A DNA stretch of 21,780 nucleotides from DATAXS01 sp036266715 (GTDB taxonomy: Bacteria > Patescibacteriota > Minisyncoccia > UBA6257 > 2-01-FULL-56-20): contig DATAXS010000020.1 of NCBI GenBank assembly GCA_036266715.1, positions 1 through 21,780 of the forward strand, written 5' to 3'. The notes below the pieces were generated by a model, which worked only from the letters and a program-made list of their open reading frames with translations, made no database searches and was not told where the DNA came from. A program made the translations under genes and the position numbers. How positions within the stretch are numbered: position 1 is the stretch's first letter; each line of letters opens with the position of its first letter. This document shows, in pieces, positions 1 through 7,297 of the stretch.

Positions 1-200
1 AAAGCGGAAGTGAAACGGCAAAACCCTTACTGGGTGCAAGGCCGCGCTCCCATGGATGCCGCAAGGCGTGCCACGGGAGAGTGCCGCACCGAGCCCGCGA
101 GCGATCAAGGGCCCAGAGAAATGACCGTCCATCGTCCGGCAATTTGCGCGCAGCAATGCGCCGGATGATCGACAGAATCCGGCTTACGGATTGCCAACTA
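1..200 (+). ncRNA. rnpB: RNase P RNA, 3' part (5' end outside window)
   Basis: This is the catalytic RNA that removes 5' leaders from precursor tRNAs. It is recognised from the conserved late core: GAAACGGCAAAACCC then GGGTGCAAGGCC near 12-45 (matching the bacterial 'ACGGTAAACTCC..GGAGCAAGGCC' block), GAGCGATC-like sequence near 98, AGAAATGACCGTCC near 116-130, and the terminal ACAGAATCCGGCTTACGG near 173-190 that forms the 3' strand of helix P4. A perfect hairpin follows directly. The 5' half is cut off by the window, so structural class and full length cannot be judged. The exact 3' end is approximate. Confidence 0.93.
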
Positions 201-201
201 C

Positions 202-224
202 AAGCCCCGCGAAAGCGGGGTTTT
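202..224 (+). terminator. Rho-independent terminator of rnpB
   Basis: Stem CCCCGC / GCGGGG around a GAAA tetraloop (205-220), extended by A-U pairs into the TTTT tail at 221-224. It directly follows the RNase P RNA and lies before the mgtA start at 246. Confidence 0.85.
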
Positions 225-245
225 GTATTTGTTAGAATAAAGGCA

Positions 246-2789
246 ATGCCCGAAGTTACCGACCTTAAAGCACTCTCGTCCAAAACGCCGGACGAGATAT
301 TTCGCACGCTGAAAACGACAGAAAAGGGACTTGCACCCGCAGAGGCCGCCCGGCGGCTGAAAGAGTTCGGCCCGAACGAATTTTCCCAGAGGAAAAAACT
401 CCAACCAGTCCTGATCTTCTTCTCAAAGTTCAAAAGTCCGCTTCTTTTGCTTTTGATACTCGCCGCGCTCGTTTCCGGTGCGCTCGGGTCCCACTTTGAG
501 GCGAGCATCATTCTTATCATCGTTTTTGGAAGCGCATTCATTGATTTCATAAATACGTACAAATCTGCCAAGGCCGCGGAAGCGCTGCAGGAAAAAGTGA
601 GCATCACGGCGGCCGTCCTGCGCGGCGGGGAGTTAAAGGAAAGGAATGTGCGCGAGGTGGTTCCTGGCGACGTGATCGAGCTCGCGGCCGGCGACCTTGT
701 GCCTGCGGACGCGGTGCTTTTTGAAGGGAGGGATCTCTTTGTGAACGAAAGTGTACTTACCGGTGAATCATTGCCCACCGAAAAAGATCCCACGAAGCCG
801 GAAGGAAAGATCTTATATCTCGGCACGAGCGTCGTTGCGGGCAAGGGGACCGCGGTCGCGGTCGTTACCGGCACAAAGACAAAAGTGGGGAGCATTGCGG
901 ATAAATTAAAGAGGCCTGATACCCCCACCGAATTCGAAAAGAACCTTAAGGATTTCAGTTTGTTCATTTTCCGCACCACACTCTTTTTGGTGCTCGCCGT
1001 TATTCTTCTTAATATATTTTTTATTCACCACGACCCGCTCCAAATATTCCTGTTTGCCGTCGCAATCGCGGTCGGGCTCACTCCGGAACTCTTGCCGCTT
1101 ATCGTGACAAGCAACCTTGCAAAAGGTGCGTTGCGGATGTCGGAAGGCGGCGTCATCGTGAAAAAACTTGCGGCCATTCACAATTTTGGGAGCGTTGACG
1201 TGCTTTGCACCGACAAAACAGGGACACTTACCGAGGACCGCATTGCGCTCGTAAAGTCGGTGGACGAAAAAGGTGCCGAGAGCGACAAAGTGCTCTTTTG
1301 GGGATATCTGAGCAGTAAAAACCTCACGAGCATCCATGGCACGGGCGTGCTTGATCGCGCGGTCGTGGAACACAAGGAAAAGAAGGGGACCATAGATATC
1401 GCCGGATGGGAAAAGGTGGATGAAATACCTTTCGACGCGGAACGGCGGTTGGAATCCATTGTGGTCAAAAAGGGAACAGAAACGATGCTCATCGCAAAAG
1501 GCGCGCCGGAAGAGATATTAAAGGCTGCTACTGCGTGCGGTGGTCCGGATGCGGGCGCGCAAAAGCTCACCGACGCGCTGCGCACGGCTATTAATAAAGA
1601 ATATGAATCTCTTTCGAACGACGGGTTCCGCGTCCTTGGTGTGGGGGTCAAGAAAGTAGCGTTCCGGAACACGCCATACACGAAAGCGGACGAAAAAGAA
1701 TTGTCTTTTATGGGCTTCTTGGCATTTCTTGATCCTCCCAAAAAGACCGTTAAAGAAACATTAAAGAAAATGGCCGATTACAACGTGGCGATCAAGATCA
1801 TCACGGGCGATAACTTTCTTGTGACAAAACACATCGCGGAGGAAATTGGTCTTACGATCGTAAATCCGCTCACGGGCGACGATCTTGCAAAACTCGACGA
1901 GCATCACTTAAAGATGAAGGTTGAAGGGACGAATGTCTTCACCCGCGTCACGCCGGAGCAAAAAGAAGCCATCATCCATACGCTCCGCGAAAACGGTCAT
2001 GTGGTTGCGTATATGGGCGATGGCGTGAATGATGTGCTCTCTATTAAAGAGGCAGATGTGGGCATTTCCGTGCAGAATGCGGTAGACATTGCCAAAGAAA
2101 CCGCCGACATCATTTTGCTTAAAAAAGGACTCCACGAGATCATTGAAGGCATCGTGGAAGGCCGCCGCACGTTTGCGAACACGTTCAAATATCTTATGAT
2201 GGCGCTGAGCTCCAATTTCGGCAACATGTTCAGCATGCCCATTGCGTCCATTTTTCTGCCCTTTTTACCGATGACGGCGCCGCAGATCTTGCTCAACAAC
2301 TTTCTTTACGACTCATCCCAGCTCGCCATTCCTTTTGACAACGTTGAGGCCGAATTCCTTGCACGCCCAAAAAAGTTTGATATCGGCTTCATGAAAAAGT
2401 TTATGATCATTTTTGGACCGCTGAGCTCCTGTTTTGATTTTGTGACGTTCGGCGTGCTGCTGTGGCTCCTGCACGTTTCTCCCGCCGGCTTCCAAACGGG
2501 CTGGTTCCTGGAGTCCATTGCCACGCAGACGTTTGTTGTGGGCATTATCCGCAACCGCAGCAGTTTCTGGAAGACGCCGCCGAGTTGGGAGCTTGCCACA
2601 AGCACGGTGCTCGCCGTCTTGATCGGCTGGATAATCCCGTACACGCTCCTCGGCGCGCCGCTGGGCTTTATCCACTTTAGCTGGCTCCCGCTCGTGCTCA
2701 TCGCGTGCATCGTGGCGCTCTATCTCTTTGCGGTAGAGATCGCAAAAAGAATATTCTATCGGAGATATGGAAAGCTTATAGAAAAATAA
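246..2789 (+). CDS. mgtA: MgtA-type Mg2+-transporting P-type ATPase
   Basis: An 847-residue P-type ATPase of the P3B (MgtA/MgtB) class, expected to import Mg2+ across the cytoplasmic membrane using ATP. Visible landmarks: actuator motif LTGES with E174; the M4 motif TPELLP, typical of MgtA; phosphorylation site DKTGTLTE with D323; and the hinge motif GDGVND at about residues 591-596. The C-terminal membrane domain carries NNFLYDSSQLAIPFDNV, close to the MgtA version. E. coli MgtA is about 898 residues, so this is slightly short but complete. The frame is open back to 81, but that stretch is RNase P RNA and its terminator, so ATG 246 is chosen; a TAGAAT box lies at 232-237. It converges on the MgtC-like gene, which supports a Mg2+ role. 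Substrate is inferred from family similarity. Confidence 0.93.
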   Translation: MPEVTDLKALSSKTPDEIFRTLKTTEKGLAPAEAARRLKEFGPNEFSQRKKLQPVLIFFSKFKSPLLLLLILAALVSGALGSHFEASIILIIVFGSAFIDFINTYKSAKAAEALQEKVSITAAVLRGGELKERNVREVVPGDVIELAAGDLVPADAVLFEGRDLFVNESVLTGESLPTEKDPTKPEGKILYLGTSVVAGKGTAVAVVTGTKTKVGSIADKLKRPDTPTEFEKNLKDFSLFIFRTTLFLVLAVILLNIFFIHHDPLQIFLFAVAIAVGLTPELLPLIVTSNLAKGALRMSEGGVIVKKLAAIHNFGSVDVLCTDKTGTLTEDRIALVKSVDEKGAESDKVLFWGYLSSKNLTSIHGTGVLDRAVVEHKEKKGTIDIAGWEKVDEIPFDAERRLESIVVKKGTETMLIAKGAPEEILKAATACGGPDAGAQKLTDALRTAINKEYESLSNDGFRVLGVGVKKVAFRNTPYTKADEKELSFMGFLAFLDPPKKTVKETLKKMADYNVAIKIITGDNFLVTKHIAEEIGLTIVNPLTGDDLAKLDEHHLKMKVEGTNVFTRVTPEQKEAIIHTLRENGHVVAYMGDGVNDVLSIKEADVGISVQNAVDIAKETADIILLKKGLHEIIEGIVEGRRTFANTFKYLMMALSSNFGNMFSMPIASIFLPFLPMTAPQILLNNFLYDSSQLAIPFDNVEAEFLARPKKFDIGFMKKFMIIFGPLSSCFDFVTFGVLLWLLHVSPAGFQTGWFLESIATQTFVVGIIRNRSSFWKTPPSWELATSTVLAVLIGWIIPYTLLGAPLGFIHFSWLPLVLIACIVALYLFAVEIAKRIFYRRYGKLIEK

Positions 2790-2809
2790 AATACGCCCGC
2801 AGGCGTATT
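2780..2809 (-). terminator. Terminator of the mgtC-like gene
   Basis: Perfect 8-bp stem AATACGCC / GGCGTATT with a CGCA loop (2790-2809). Read on the minus strand it is followed by a T-rich tail over 2780-2791, so it terminates mgtC transcription. On the plus strand there is no T run; a second small hairpin ACCTCG/CGAGGT (2811-2826) follows there. Confidence 0.75.
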
Positions 2810-2829
2810 GACCTCGCCCACGAGGTGGT

Positions 2830-3306
2830 TTAATCCGGCGTCCCCGGGTGCCGCTCCAGCTTTTCTGAAATATTGAGCTTCCGCAAGATATAAAGCGTGA
2901 ATGCAAAGATGATCGCTGCCGCGGTGGCGAATGCAAAAAGGCCGATTCCCGCAAGAATACCGATTGCCGCCGTGGTCCACACGAGCGCCGCGGTCGTGAT
3001 GCCGCGCGGATGATCGTTCATCTTGATGATGAGTCCGGCGCCAAGGAAGCCGATGCCTACCACCACGTTTGCAATGATGGTAAACGCGTACGCCTGCGCC
3101 GAAAGGTCAACCACTGTGCCGGACATCTGCGCGGCGATGTAGGGGAGTGCGAGCGCGATCATGGCCAAGATGGAAGCCCCGCCCGAAACGATCATCTCCG
3201 TCCGCACGCCCGCTTCCTTACCCACAAGTTCTCGTTCCACACCCAGGATCGCGCCGAGGACGAGGGCGACGATGAGGCGACCGAGCATTTGTTCAAACGT
3301 CAACAT
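2830..3306 (-). CDS. mgtC: MgtC/SapB family membrane protein
   Basis: A 158-residue integral membrane protein with the MgtC N-terminal domain: MLTFEQMLGRLIVALVLGA, then the family signature GVERELVGKEAGVRTEMIV and GASILAMIAL, followed by VVVGIGFLGAGLIIK and TTAALVWTTAAIGILAG. About five hydrophobic segments are visible. MgtC proteins are tied to growth in low Mg2+ and, in Salmonella, to inhibition of the F-type ATP synthase; here only membership of the family is seen. The frame is open further upstream to 3411, but that part runs through a long hairpin, and the family N-terminus matches the ATG at 3304-3306. A TAATATTAT-like box lies just upstream on the minus strand. It converges on mgtA. 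Confidence 0.9.
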   Translation of the reverse strand: MLTFEQMLGRLIVALVLGAILGVERELVGKEAGVRTEMIVSGGASILAMIALALPYIAAQMSGTVVDLSAQAYAFTIIANVVVGIGFLGAGLIIKMNDHPRGITTAALVWTTAAIGILAGIGLFAFATAAAIIFAFTLYILRKLNISEKLERHPGTPD

Positions 3307-3332
3307 TGTAATAATATTAGCATATTGTGGAT

Positions 3333-3397
3333 CGGGTGGATGTTCTGTTTCGCCGCCATGCGAGAGACGAATGGCGTCAAAACAGAACATCCACCCG
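3333..3397. repeat. Long inverted repeat between mgtC and aspS
   Basis: Perfect 18-bp arms CGGGTGGATGTTCTGTTT (3333-3350) and its complement (3380-3397), with an inner CGCCAT/ATGGCG stem (3354-3359 and 3371-3376). It sits in the 112-bp divergent gap between the mgtC and aspS starts. There is no adjacent T tract in either direction, so it is not an ordinary terminator. It could be a paired operator, a 5'-leader structure or a MITE remnant. Confidence 0.9.
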
Positions 3398-3418
3398 CCC
3401 AAATATGACAAGTATTAT

Positions 3419-4804
3419 ATGAAAATCGCAGTTTCTGAAATTACTCAACACGAAGGCGAAGAAGTGGAACTTACGGGCTGGGTGCACGCGCGCCGGGACC
3501 ATGGGAAGTTGCTTTTTATTGACCTGCGTGACCGGAGCGGTCTTGTGCAGGTGGTTTTTGGGCCAAAGGTGGAAGGCGCCGCAGATTTGCGTTTGGAATA
3601 CGTGGCGAGCGTGAAGGGCGAGGTAAAAAAACGCCCGCCCGCAATGGTGAATGACGAGATGCCGACGGGACATTATGAAGTGAGCGCTGCGGAGCTCAAA
3701 ATAATCAACCCCTCCGAAGCATTGCCCTTTCCGGTGGACGGCGTTGGATACGAGATCAACGAGGAAACGCGCCTCACGTACCGCTACTTGGATATCCGCC
3801 GCCCACGACTCAAAAATAATCTGGTTGCGCGGCATCATATCATAAAATTTATCCGCGATTTTCTGAGTGAAAGGGGATTCATTGAAATTGAGACGCCGGA
3901 CCTCACCAAATCCACGCCCGAAGGCGCGCGGGACTATCTCGTGCCGTCGCGCATCCAAAACGGGAGTTTTTATGCATTGCCGCAGTCGCCTCAGCAATAT
4001 AAGCAGCTCCTCATGGTAGGCGGCATTGAGAAATATTTCCAGATCGCGCGGTGTTTCCGTGACGAGGACACCCGCGGCGACCGCCAACCGGAGTTCACAC
4101 AGCTGGACCTTGAGATGAGCTTTGTGGACCGGGAAGACGTGATGCGCTTGAACGAGGAACTACTGATCGCCATCGTAAAAAAACTTTATCCGCAAAAAAA
4201 GATACAAGAAGTGCCGTTTCCCCGCTTGAACTACAAGGATGCCATGGAAAAATATGGCACCGACCGCCCCGACCTTCGCAAAGATAAAGACGATCCGAAT
4301 CTCCTCGCGTTTTGCTGGGTGATAGACTTCCCGTTTTTTGAGAAGTCGGACAAGGGCGGCTGGACATTTACGCACAATCCTTTTTCCGCGCCGAAGCCGG
4401 AATTTATGCAGGACCTTCTCGGCAAGAAAAAGATTCCGGAAATTTTGACCACGCAGTACGACGTGGCAATGAACGGTCTCGAGATCGGCGGCGGCAGCAT
4501 TCGCAACCACGAGCCGGATGCGCTTGAGGCGGTTTTCTCTATCATGGGATTTGAAAAGGAAAGGATACGCGCAAATTTTGGCCACATGCTGCAAGCACTG
4601 CGTTATGGAGCACCGCCGCACGGCGGCATCGCGTGGGGCTTGGATCGTTTGATCTCTCTTTTACAAAACGAACCGAACATCCGCGAAGTTATTGCGTTCC
4701 CCAAGACGGGCGACGGCCGCGACCCCATGATGGGTTCGCCATCCCCAGTGGACAAAGCACAGCTGGATGAGTTAGGATTGGAACTCAAGTCAAAAAAGAA
4801 ATAA
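3419..4804 (+). CDS. aspS: Aspartyl-tRNA synthetase without the GAD insertion domain
   Basis: A class II synthetase that charges tRNA with aspartate. Residues 1-110 form the OB-fold anticodon-binding domain (GWVHARRDHGKLLFIDLRDR). Motif 2 is FRDEDTRGDRQPEFTQLDLE (R214) and motif 3 is GGIAWGLDRL (R410). At 461 residues it is about 120 shorter than usual bacterial AspRS: the chain goes from DRPDLR (to residue 287) straight into the DFPFFE core, where the bacterial GAD insert normally sits. H28 in the RRDHG loop corresponds to the His seen in non-discriminating AspRS enzymes, which would also make Asp-tRNA(Asn) and need GatCAB; that is inference. The frame is open back to 3161, overlapping mgtC, so ATG 3419 is chosen. 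No SD; AT-rich TATGAC/TATTAT boxes lie just upstream. Confidence 0.95.
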   Translation: MKIAVSEITQHEGEEVELTGWVHARRDHGKLLFIDLRDRSGLVQVVFGPKVEGAADLRLEYVASVKGEVKKRPPAMVNDEMPTGHYEVSAAELKIINPSEALPFPVDGVGYEINEETRLTYRYLDIRRPRLKNNLVARHHIIKFIRDFLSERGFIEIETPDLTKSTPEGARDYLVPSRIQNGSFYALPQSPQQYKQLLMVGGIEKYFQIARCFRDEDTRGDRQPEFTQLDLEMSFVDREDVMRLNEELLIAIVKKLYPQKKIQEVPFPRLNYKDAMEKYGTDRPDLRKDKDDPNLLAFCWVIDFPFFEKSDKGGWTFTHNPFSAPKPEFMQDLLGKKKIPEILTTQYDVAMNGLEIGGGSIRNHEPDALEAVFSIMGFEKERIRANFGHMLQALRYGAPPHGGIAWGLDRLISLLQNEPNIREVIAFPKTGDGRDPMMGSPSPVDKAQLDELGLELKSKKK

Positions 4805-4823
4805 TTTCAAAATAATTTTATCC

Positions 4824-5435
4824 ATGCCTGCAAAACACCCCAAACACGAACGCACGCTCGTTGTCGTAAAACCCGACGGCATCCAGCGGTCGCTCATCGG
4901 CGAGATCGTCAAGCGCTATGAACAGAGCGGCCTCAAGCTCGCGGGCCTCAAGATGCTCGTGCCGACGGTTGAACTGATAGATAAACACTACCTTATTGAT
5001 CCCGATTGGCGCGTAAAGACCGGCATGAAGACCATCGAATCCTATCGTAAAAAGGGCAAGAACCCGCCCTCGGAAGACCCGCTCAAGATCACGGAGATAA
5101 TCTTGGCAAACCTCAAAAAATATATGACGAAGGGTCCCGTTGTTGCAATGGTTTGGGAGGGGATGCACGCGGTGGGTGTGGTGCGCAAGATCACCGGTGG
5201 CACGGAACCGCTTACGTCCGACATGGGCACTATTCGCGGCGACTACACGATTGACTCGTATGAAGTCGCTGACGTGGACAATCGCGCCGTGCGCAATCTC
5301 ATTCACGCATCCGGCTCGGTGGACGAAGCAGAAAAAGAGATCCCGCTCTGGTTCCACGGGCATGAACTTATTGATTATCGACTTCTCAACGAGGCGATGC
5401 TCTACGATCCCGAGATCAAGAACATCTTAAACTAG
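4824..5435 (+). CDS. ndk: Nucleoside diphosphate kinase, long form
   Basis: Transfers the gamma phosphate from ATP to nucleoside diphosphates through a phospho-histidine, supplying NTPs and dNTPs. The N-terminus has TLVVVKPDGIQRSLIGEIV. The active-site block is NLIHASGSVDEAEKEI with catalytic H161, preceded by GTIRGDY. The protein has 203 residues, against roughly 140-150 for typical NDKs. The extra length is a block at about residues 52-98 (DPDWRVKTGMKTIESYRKKG onward) before the MVWEGMHAVGVVRKITG core. It lies 19 bases after aspS with no clear SD and may be cotranscribed with it. Function is secure; the role of the insert is unknown. Confidence 0.95.
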   Translation: MPAKHPKHERTLVVVKPDGIQRSLIGEIVKRYEQSGLKLAGLKMLVPTVELIDKHYLIDPDWRVKTGMKTIESYRKKGKNPPSEDPLKITEIILANLKKYMTKGPVVAMVWEGMHAVGVVRKITGGTEPLTSDMGTIRGDYTIDSYEVADVDNRAVRNLIHASGSVDEAEKEIPLWFHGHELIDYRLLNEAMLYDPEIKNILN

Positions 5436-5465
5436 CTGCCTCCGGACTTGCAGGTGTGGGTGTTC

Positions 5466-5495
5466 TTGACGGCGTACCGGTGAGGATGATATGCT
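5466..5495 (+). promoter_or_regulatory. Sigma-70-like promoter of the 5532 gene
   Basis: TTGACG (5466-5471), an 18-bp spacer and TATGCT (5490-5495). Transcription would start near 5502, giving a leader of about 30 bases with the strong SD GGAGGGAG at 5521-5528. Confidence 0.75.
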
Positions 5496-5531
5496 CAGTT
5501 TCGGCGTTCAATTCTCCTTTGGAGGGAGATT

Positions 5532-5735
5532 ATGAAATATGTGGTGATACCGCCGGGGCAATCGGCGGGAGCAAGCGGTGATGGAACCGGCTCATCAATT
5601 GAGTTTTCGGCAAAAAACAACGGCCGCGCGCGAGAAAAAATTCACGCGCTTGCAAAAGAGCAGGAGTTCGGTCTTCCCGACCACTTCGAGAAGATCAAAC
5701 AAGACGGCACGCGGAAAACAATCCGCCTTTTCTAA
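5532..5735 (+). CDS. Small hypothetical protein, 67 residues
   Basis: A short soluble, basic protein not recognised from any family. The N-terminus MKYVVIPPGQSAGASGDGTG is Gly/Ser-rich and probably flexible; the second half is charged (REKIHALAKEQEFGLPDHFE) and ends KTIRLF. There is no signal peptide, membrane segment or cysteine. Evidence that it is real comes from its surroundings: a good -35/-10 promoter at 5466-5495, the SD GGAGGGAG three bases before the ATG, and a strong terminator at 5767-5803. It is therefore a single-gene transcription unit between ndk and the NUDIX gene. The overlapping frame starting at 5578 has none of these signals. Confidence 0.75.
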   Translation: MKYVVIPPGQSAGASGDGTGSSIEFSAKNNGRAREKIHALAKEQEFGLPDHFEKIKQDGTRKTIRLF

Positions 5736-5766
5736 CAACAACCCCACACTCCTCCAACGACATCAT

Positions 5767-5803
5767 GTGCGCATCTTCACTAGGTGAGGATGCGCACTTT
5801 TTT
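5767..5803 (+). terminator. Rho-independent terminator
   Basis: Stem GTGCGCATC (5767-5775) / GATGCGCAC (5789-5797), continued inward by TCAC/GTGA around a TAG loop, and followed by six T (5798-5803). It ends the 5532 transcript. Confidence 0.93.
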
Positions 5804-5808
5804 ATGAT
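5803..5808 (+). promoter_or_regulatory. -10 box of the NUDIX gene
   Basis: TATGAT ends 11 bases before the ATG at 5820 and there is no SD. It overlaps the end of the preceding terminator's T run. This predicts a leader of only a few bases. No convincing -35 was found. Confidence 0.5.
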
Positions 5809-5819
5809 ATAGTTTTGGT

Positions 5820-6290
5820 ATGGAAAAGCCTCTTGATCCACGTGTCCATTTTGTCGTCGCAACGGCGCTCGTTGTGAGGGACGGCAAATTTCTTATTACC
5901 AAACGTTCAACGAGCGAGAAAGTGTTCCCCGGCAAATGGACCTCGCCGGGCGGAAAAGTTACGCGTGAAGATTACGAATCTTTGCCGTGGAGCGCGCCAA
6001 GCCATCCACAGTGGTACAACGTGATGGAATTGGCTTTGCGCCGGGAAGTTCGCGAAGAAACCGGCCTTGAAATAGAAAAGCCAAACTATCTGACGGATTT
6101 GGTGTTTATCCGCCCGGACGGATATCCCGTCGTCACATTTTCCTATTGGGCACGCTACAAGCGTGGGGAAGTGAAGTTGAATCACGAGATGACCGATTTC
6201 GCGTGGGTTACGGCGGAAGAGGCGAAAAAGTATGATCTCATTGACGGCATCCTGAACGAGATCATCACGGTTGACGAGATTCTCAGTTGA
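5820..6290 (+). CDS. NUDIX hydrolase with an expanded Nudix box
   Basis: A 156-residue MutT-like hydrolase that should cleave a nucleoside diphosphate linked to another group, using Mg2+. Core strand: HFVVATALVVRDGKFLITKR. The Nudix box starts with SPGGKV and ends with ELALRREVREETGLEI, so the helix with the metal-binding REVREET is intact. Between the two halves lies an insertion of roughly 17 residues (around TREDYESLPWSAPSHPQWYN), so the usual 23-residue GX5EX7 spacing is broken. The C-terminal part has the YxARYKRGE strand and the DFAWVTAEEA motif common in dNTP or sugar-nucleotide NUDIX enzymes. Substrate cannot be told. The stop codon is UGA. Confidence 0.9.
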   Translation: MEKPLDPRVHFVVATALVVRDGKFLITKRSTSEKVFPGKWTSPGGKVTREDYESLPWSAPSHPQWYNVMELALRREVREETGLEIEKPNYLTDLVFIRPDGYPVVTFSYWARYKRGEVKLNHEMTDFAWVTAEEAKKYDLIDGILNEIITVDEILS

Positions 6291-6300
6291 TAGTTATTCT
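6271..6300 (+). promoter_or_regulatory. Promoter of the 6319 gene, inside the NUDIX 3' end
   Basis: TTGACG (6271-6276), 18-bp spacer, TATTCT (6295-6300). It overlaps the last codons of the NUDIX gene. The SD GAGGGAGG (6307-6314) follows. Confidence 0.5.
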
Positions 6301-6318
6301 TTCAAGAGGGAGGATTTT

Positions 6319-6504
6319 ATGAAACTCGGTGATGCCGTGGAGTGTCGCAATTGTCGCCATGTTTTTCCCTTGAGCGAAAGTAACAGCAAAGAAGTCAGTG
6401 AAATTGTCACCATGAGCGGATCGAGGGGAGACGAACCAAAAACCAAAATTATGTTCTCGGTTACGACACCTTGCTGTTCGCTCGTGATGCGCGTGGAAAA
6501 ATAG
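6319..6504 (+). CDS. Small Cys-rich hypothetical protein, 61 residues
   Basis: A short protein beginning MKLGDAVECRNCRHVFPLSE and ending TTPCCSLVMRVEK. The CxxC at residues 9-12 and the CC pair near residue 53 could form a four-Cys zinc site, as in small zinc-ribbon proteins; this is inference. There is no membrane segment. ATG 6319 is chosen because the SD GAGGGAGG ends just before it; the upstream TTG-started frame overlaps the NUDIX gene. It has its own promoter-like boxes and a terminator, like the 5532 gene. No family is recognised. Confidence 0.75.
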   Translation: MKLGDAVECRNCRHVFPLSESNSKEVSEIVTMSGSRGDEPKTKIMFSVTTPCCSLVMRVEK

Positions 6505-6507
6505 TAA

Positions 6508-6552
6508 AAGGGGAGGGGCGCATATACACGCGAACCTCCTCTTATTTTATTT
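6508..6552. terminator. Bidirectional terminator between the 6319 gene and prfA
   Basis: Stem AAGGGGAGG (6508-6516) / CCTCCTCTT (6535-6543) with one G-U pair, followed on the plus strand by ATTTTATTT. On the minus strand the tail is CCTTTTACTAT. It overlaps the prfA stop codon and separates the converging genes. Confidence 0.75.
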
Positions 6553-7276
6553 CTGCTTTTTCAAACGCCTCCACGATCGGGTCCATATTTCCCTCCAAGA
6601 TCTTTTCAATGTTATGCCACTTCTTCCCAATGCGGTGGTCCGTGATGCGGTCGTCGGGAAAATTGTACGTGCGGATTTTTTCGGACCGGTCGGCCGTACC
6701 AACCTGCTCGCGCCGTATGTCCGCCACGTTGCCGGAGGCCTTAGTATGCTCAATTTCGTAGAGCTTGGCCCGGAGCACGTCCATCGCCTTTTCCCGATTC
6801 GCATGCTGGGAGCGTTCCTCGCGTGAGGAAACCACGATGCCGGACGGCTTGTGGAGCAACCGCACTGCAGTTTCCACCTTATTGACGTTTTGCCCGCCGG
6901 GACCGCCGGCGCGGGAGAAGCTCACTTCAATGTCTGCAGGGGAGATGTTTACCTCTTTTGCCTCAACCACGGGGAGAACGGCCACGGAGGCGGTGGAGGT
7001 GTGCACCCGGCCGGACTTCTCGGTCTTGGGAATACGCTGGACGCGGTGGACGCCCGACTCGTGTTTGAACGCGTCATAGCATCCTTCGCCGCGGACCTCG
7101 GCCACGAGCGATTTAAAACCCTGCAAGCTAGTAGAATTTGAGTCAAGTATGGAAAATCCCCAGCCGCGCTTGGCCGCGTAACGCTGGTACATGCGCGCGA
7201 GGTCTCCCGCAAAAATGGCGGCCTCATCGCCGCCTGCGCCTGCCCGTATTTCAAGAATTATCTTATTTACTGTCAT
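6542..7276 (-). CDS. prfA: Peptide chain release factor 1 lacking domain 1
   Basis: Recognises UAA/UAG in the ribosomal A site and triggers peptide release. The tripeptide anticodon is RIPKTEKSG (PxT type, residues 83-85), which marks RF1 and not RF2 (SPF). The catalytic loop is AGGPGGQNVNKVETAV with GGQ at 127-129. The protein has 244 residues, against about 360 for E. coli RF1: it starts at the KIILEIRAGAGGDEAAIFAG segment, so the roughly 105-residue N-terminal domain 1 is missing. That is not a frameshift, because the divergent receiver gene begins 29 bases upstream. ATG 7276 is used; a TTG at 7282 is an alternative. A TATGAT box lies 12 bases upstream and there is no SD. Confidence 0.93.
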   Translation of the reverse strand: MTVNKIILEIRAGAGGDEAAIFAGDLARMYQRYAAKRGWGFSILDSNSTSLQGFKSLVAEVRGEGCYDAFKHESGVHRVQRIPKTEKSGRVHTSTASVAVLPVVEAKEVNISPADIEVSFSRAGGPGGQNVNKVETAVRLLHKPSGIVVSSREERSQHANREKAMDVLRAKLYEIEHTKASGNVADIRREQVGTADRSEKIRTYNFPDDRITDHRIGKKWHNIEKILEGNMDPIVEAFEKAEIK

Positions 7277-7287
7277 TTTCAATATGG

Positions 7288-7297
7288 TATCATAATA
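7288..7297. promoter_or_regulatory. Shared divergent -10 region, prfA / receiver gene
   Basis: The 29-bp gap between the two start codons contains TATCATAATA. It reads as TATCAT/CATAAT to the right and TATTATGAT to the left, so both divergent transcripts probably use the same AT-rich core. Neither can have more than a very short leader. No -35 boxes were identified. Confidence 0.5.

Noticed and set aside
81..245. N-terminal extension of the MgtA frame
   Set aside because: It translates the 3' end of RNase P RNA and its terminator; the P-type ATPase family start fits ATG 246.
906..1741. Minus-strand frames inside mgtA
   Set aside because: Antisense shadows of a strongly recognised P-type ATPase, without SD or promoter.
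2811..2831. ACCTCG/CGAGGT hairpin as an mgtA terminator
   Set aside because: Only six pairs and a three-T tail overlapping the mgtC stop; too weak to call by itself.
3307..3411. Upstream extension of the MgtC frame
   Set aside because: It translates the inverted repeat; the conserved MgtC N-terminus begins at MLTFEQ.
3161..3418. Upstream extension of the AspRS frame
   Set aside because: It runs antisense through mgtC and the long hairpin; the AspRS OB-fold begins at ATG 3419.
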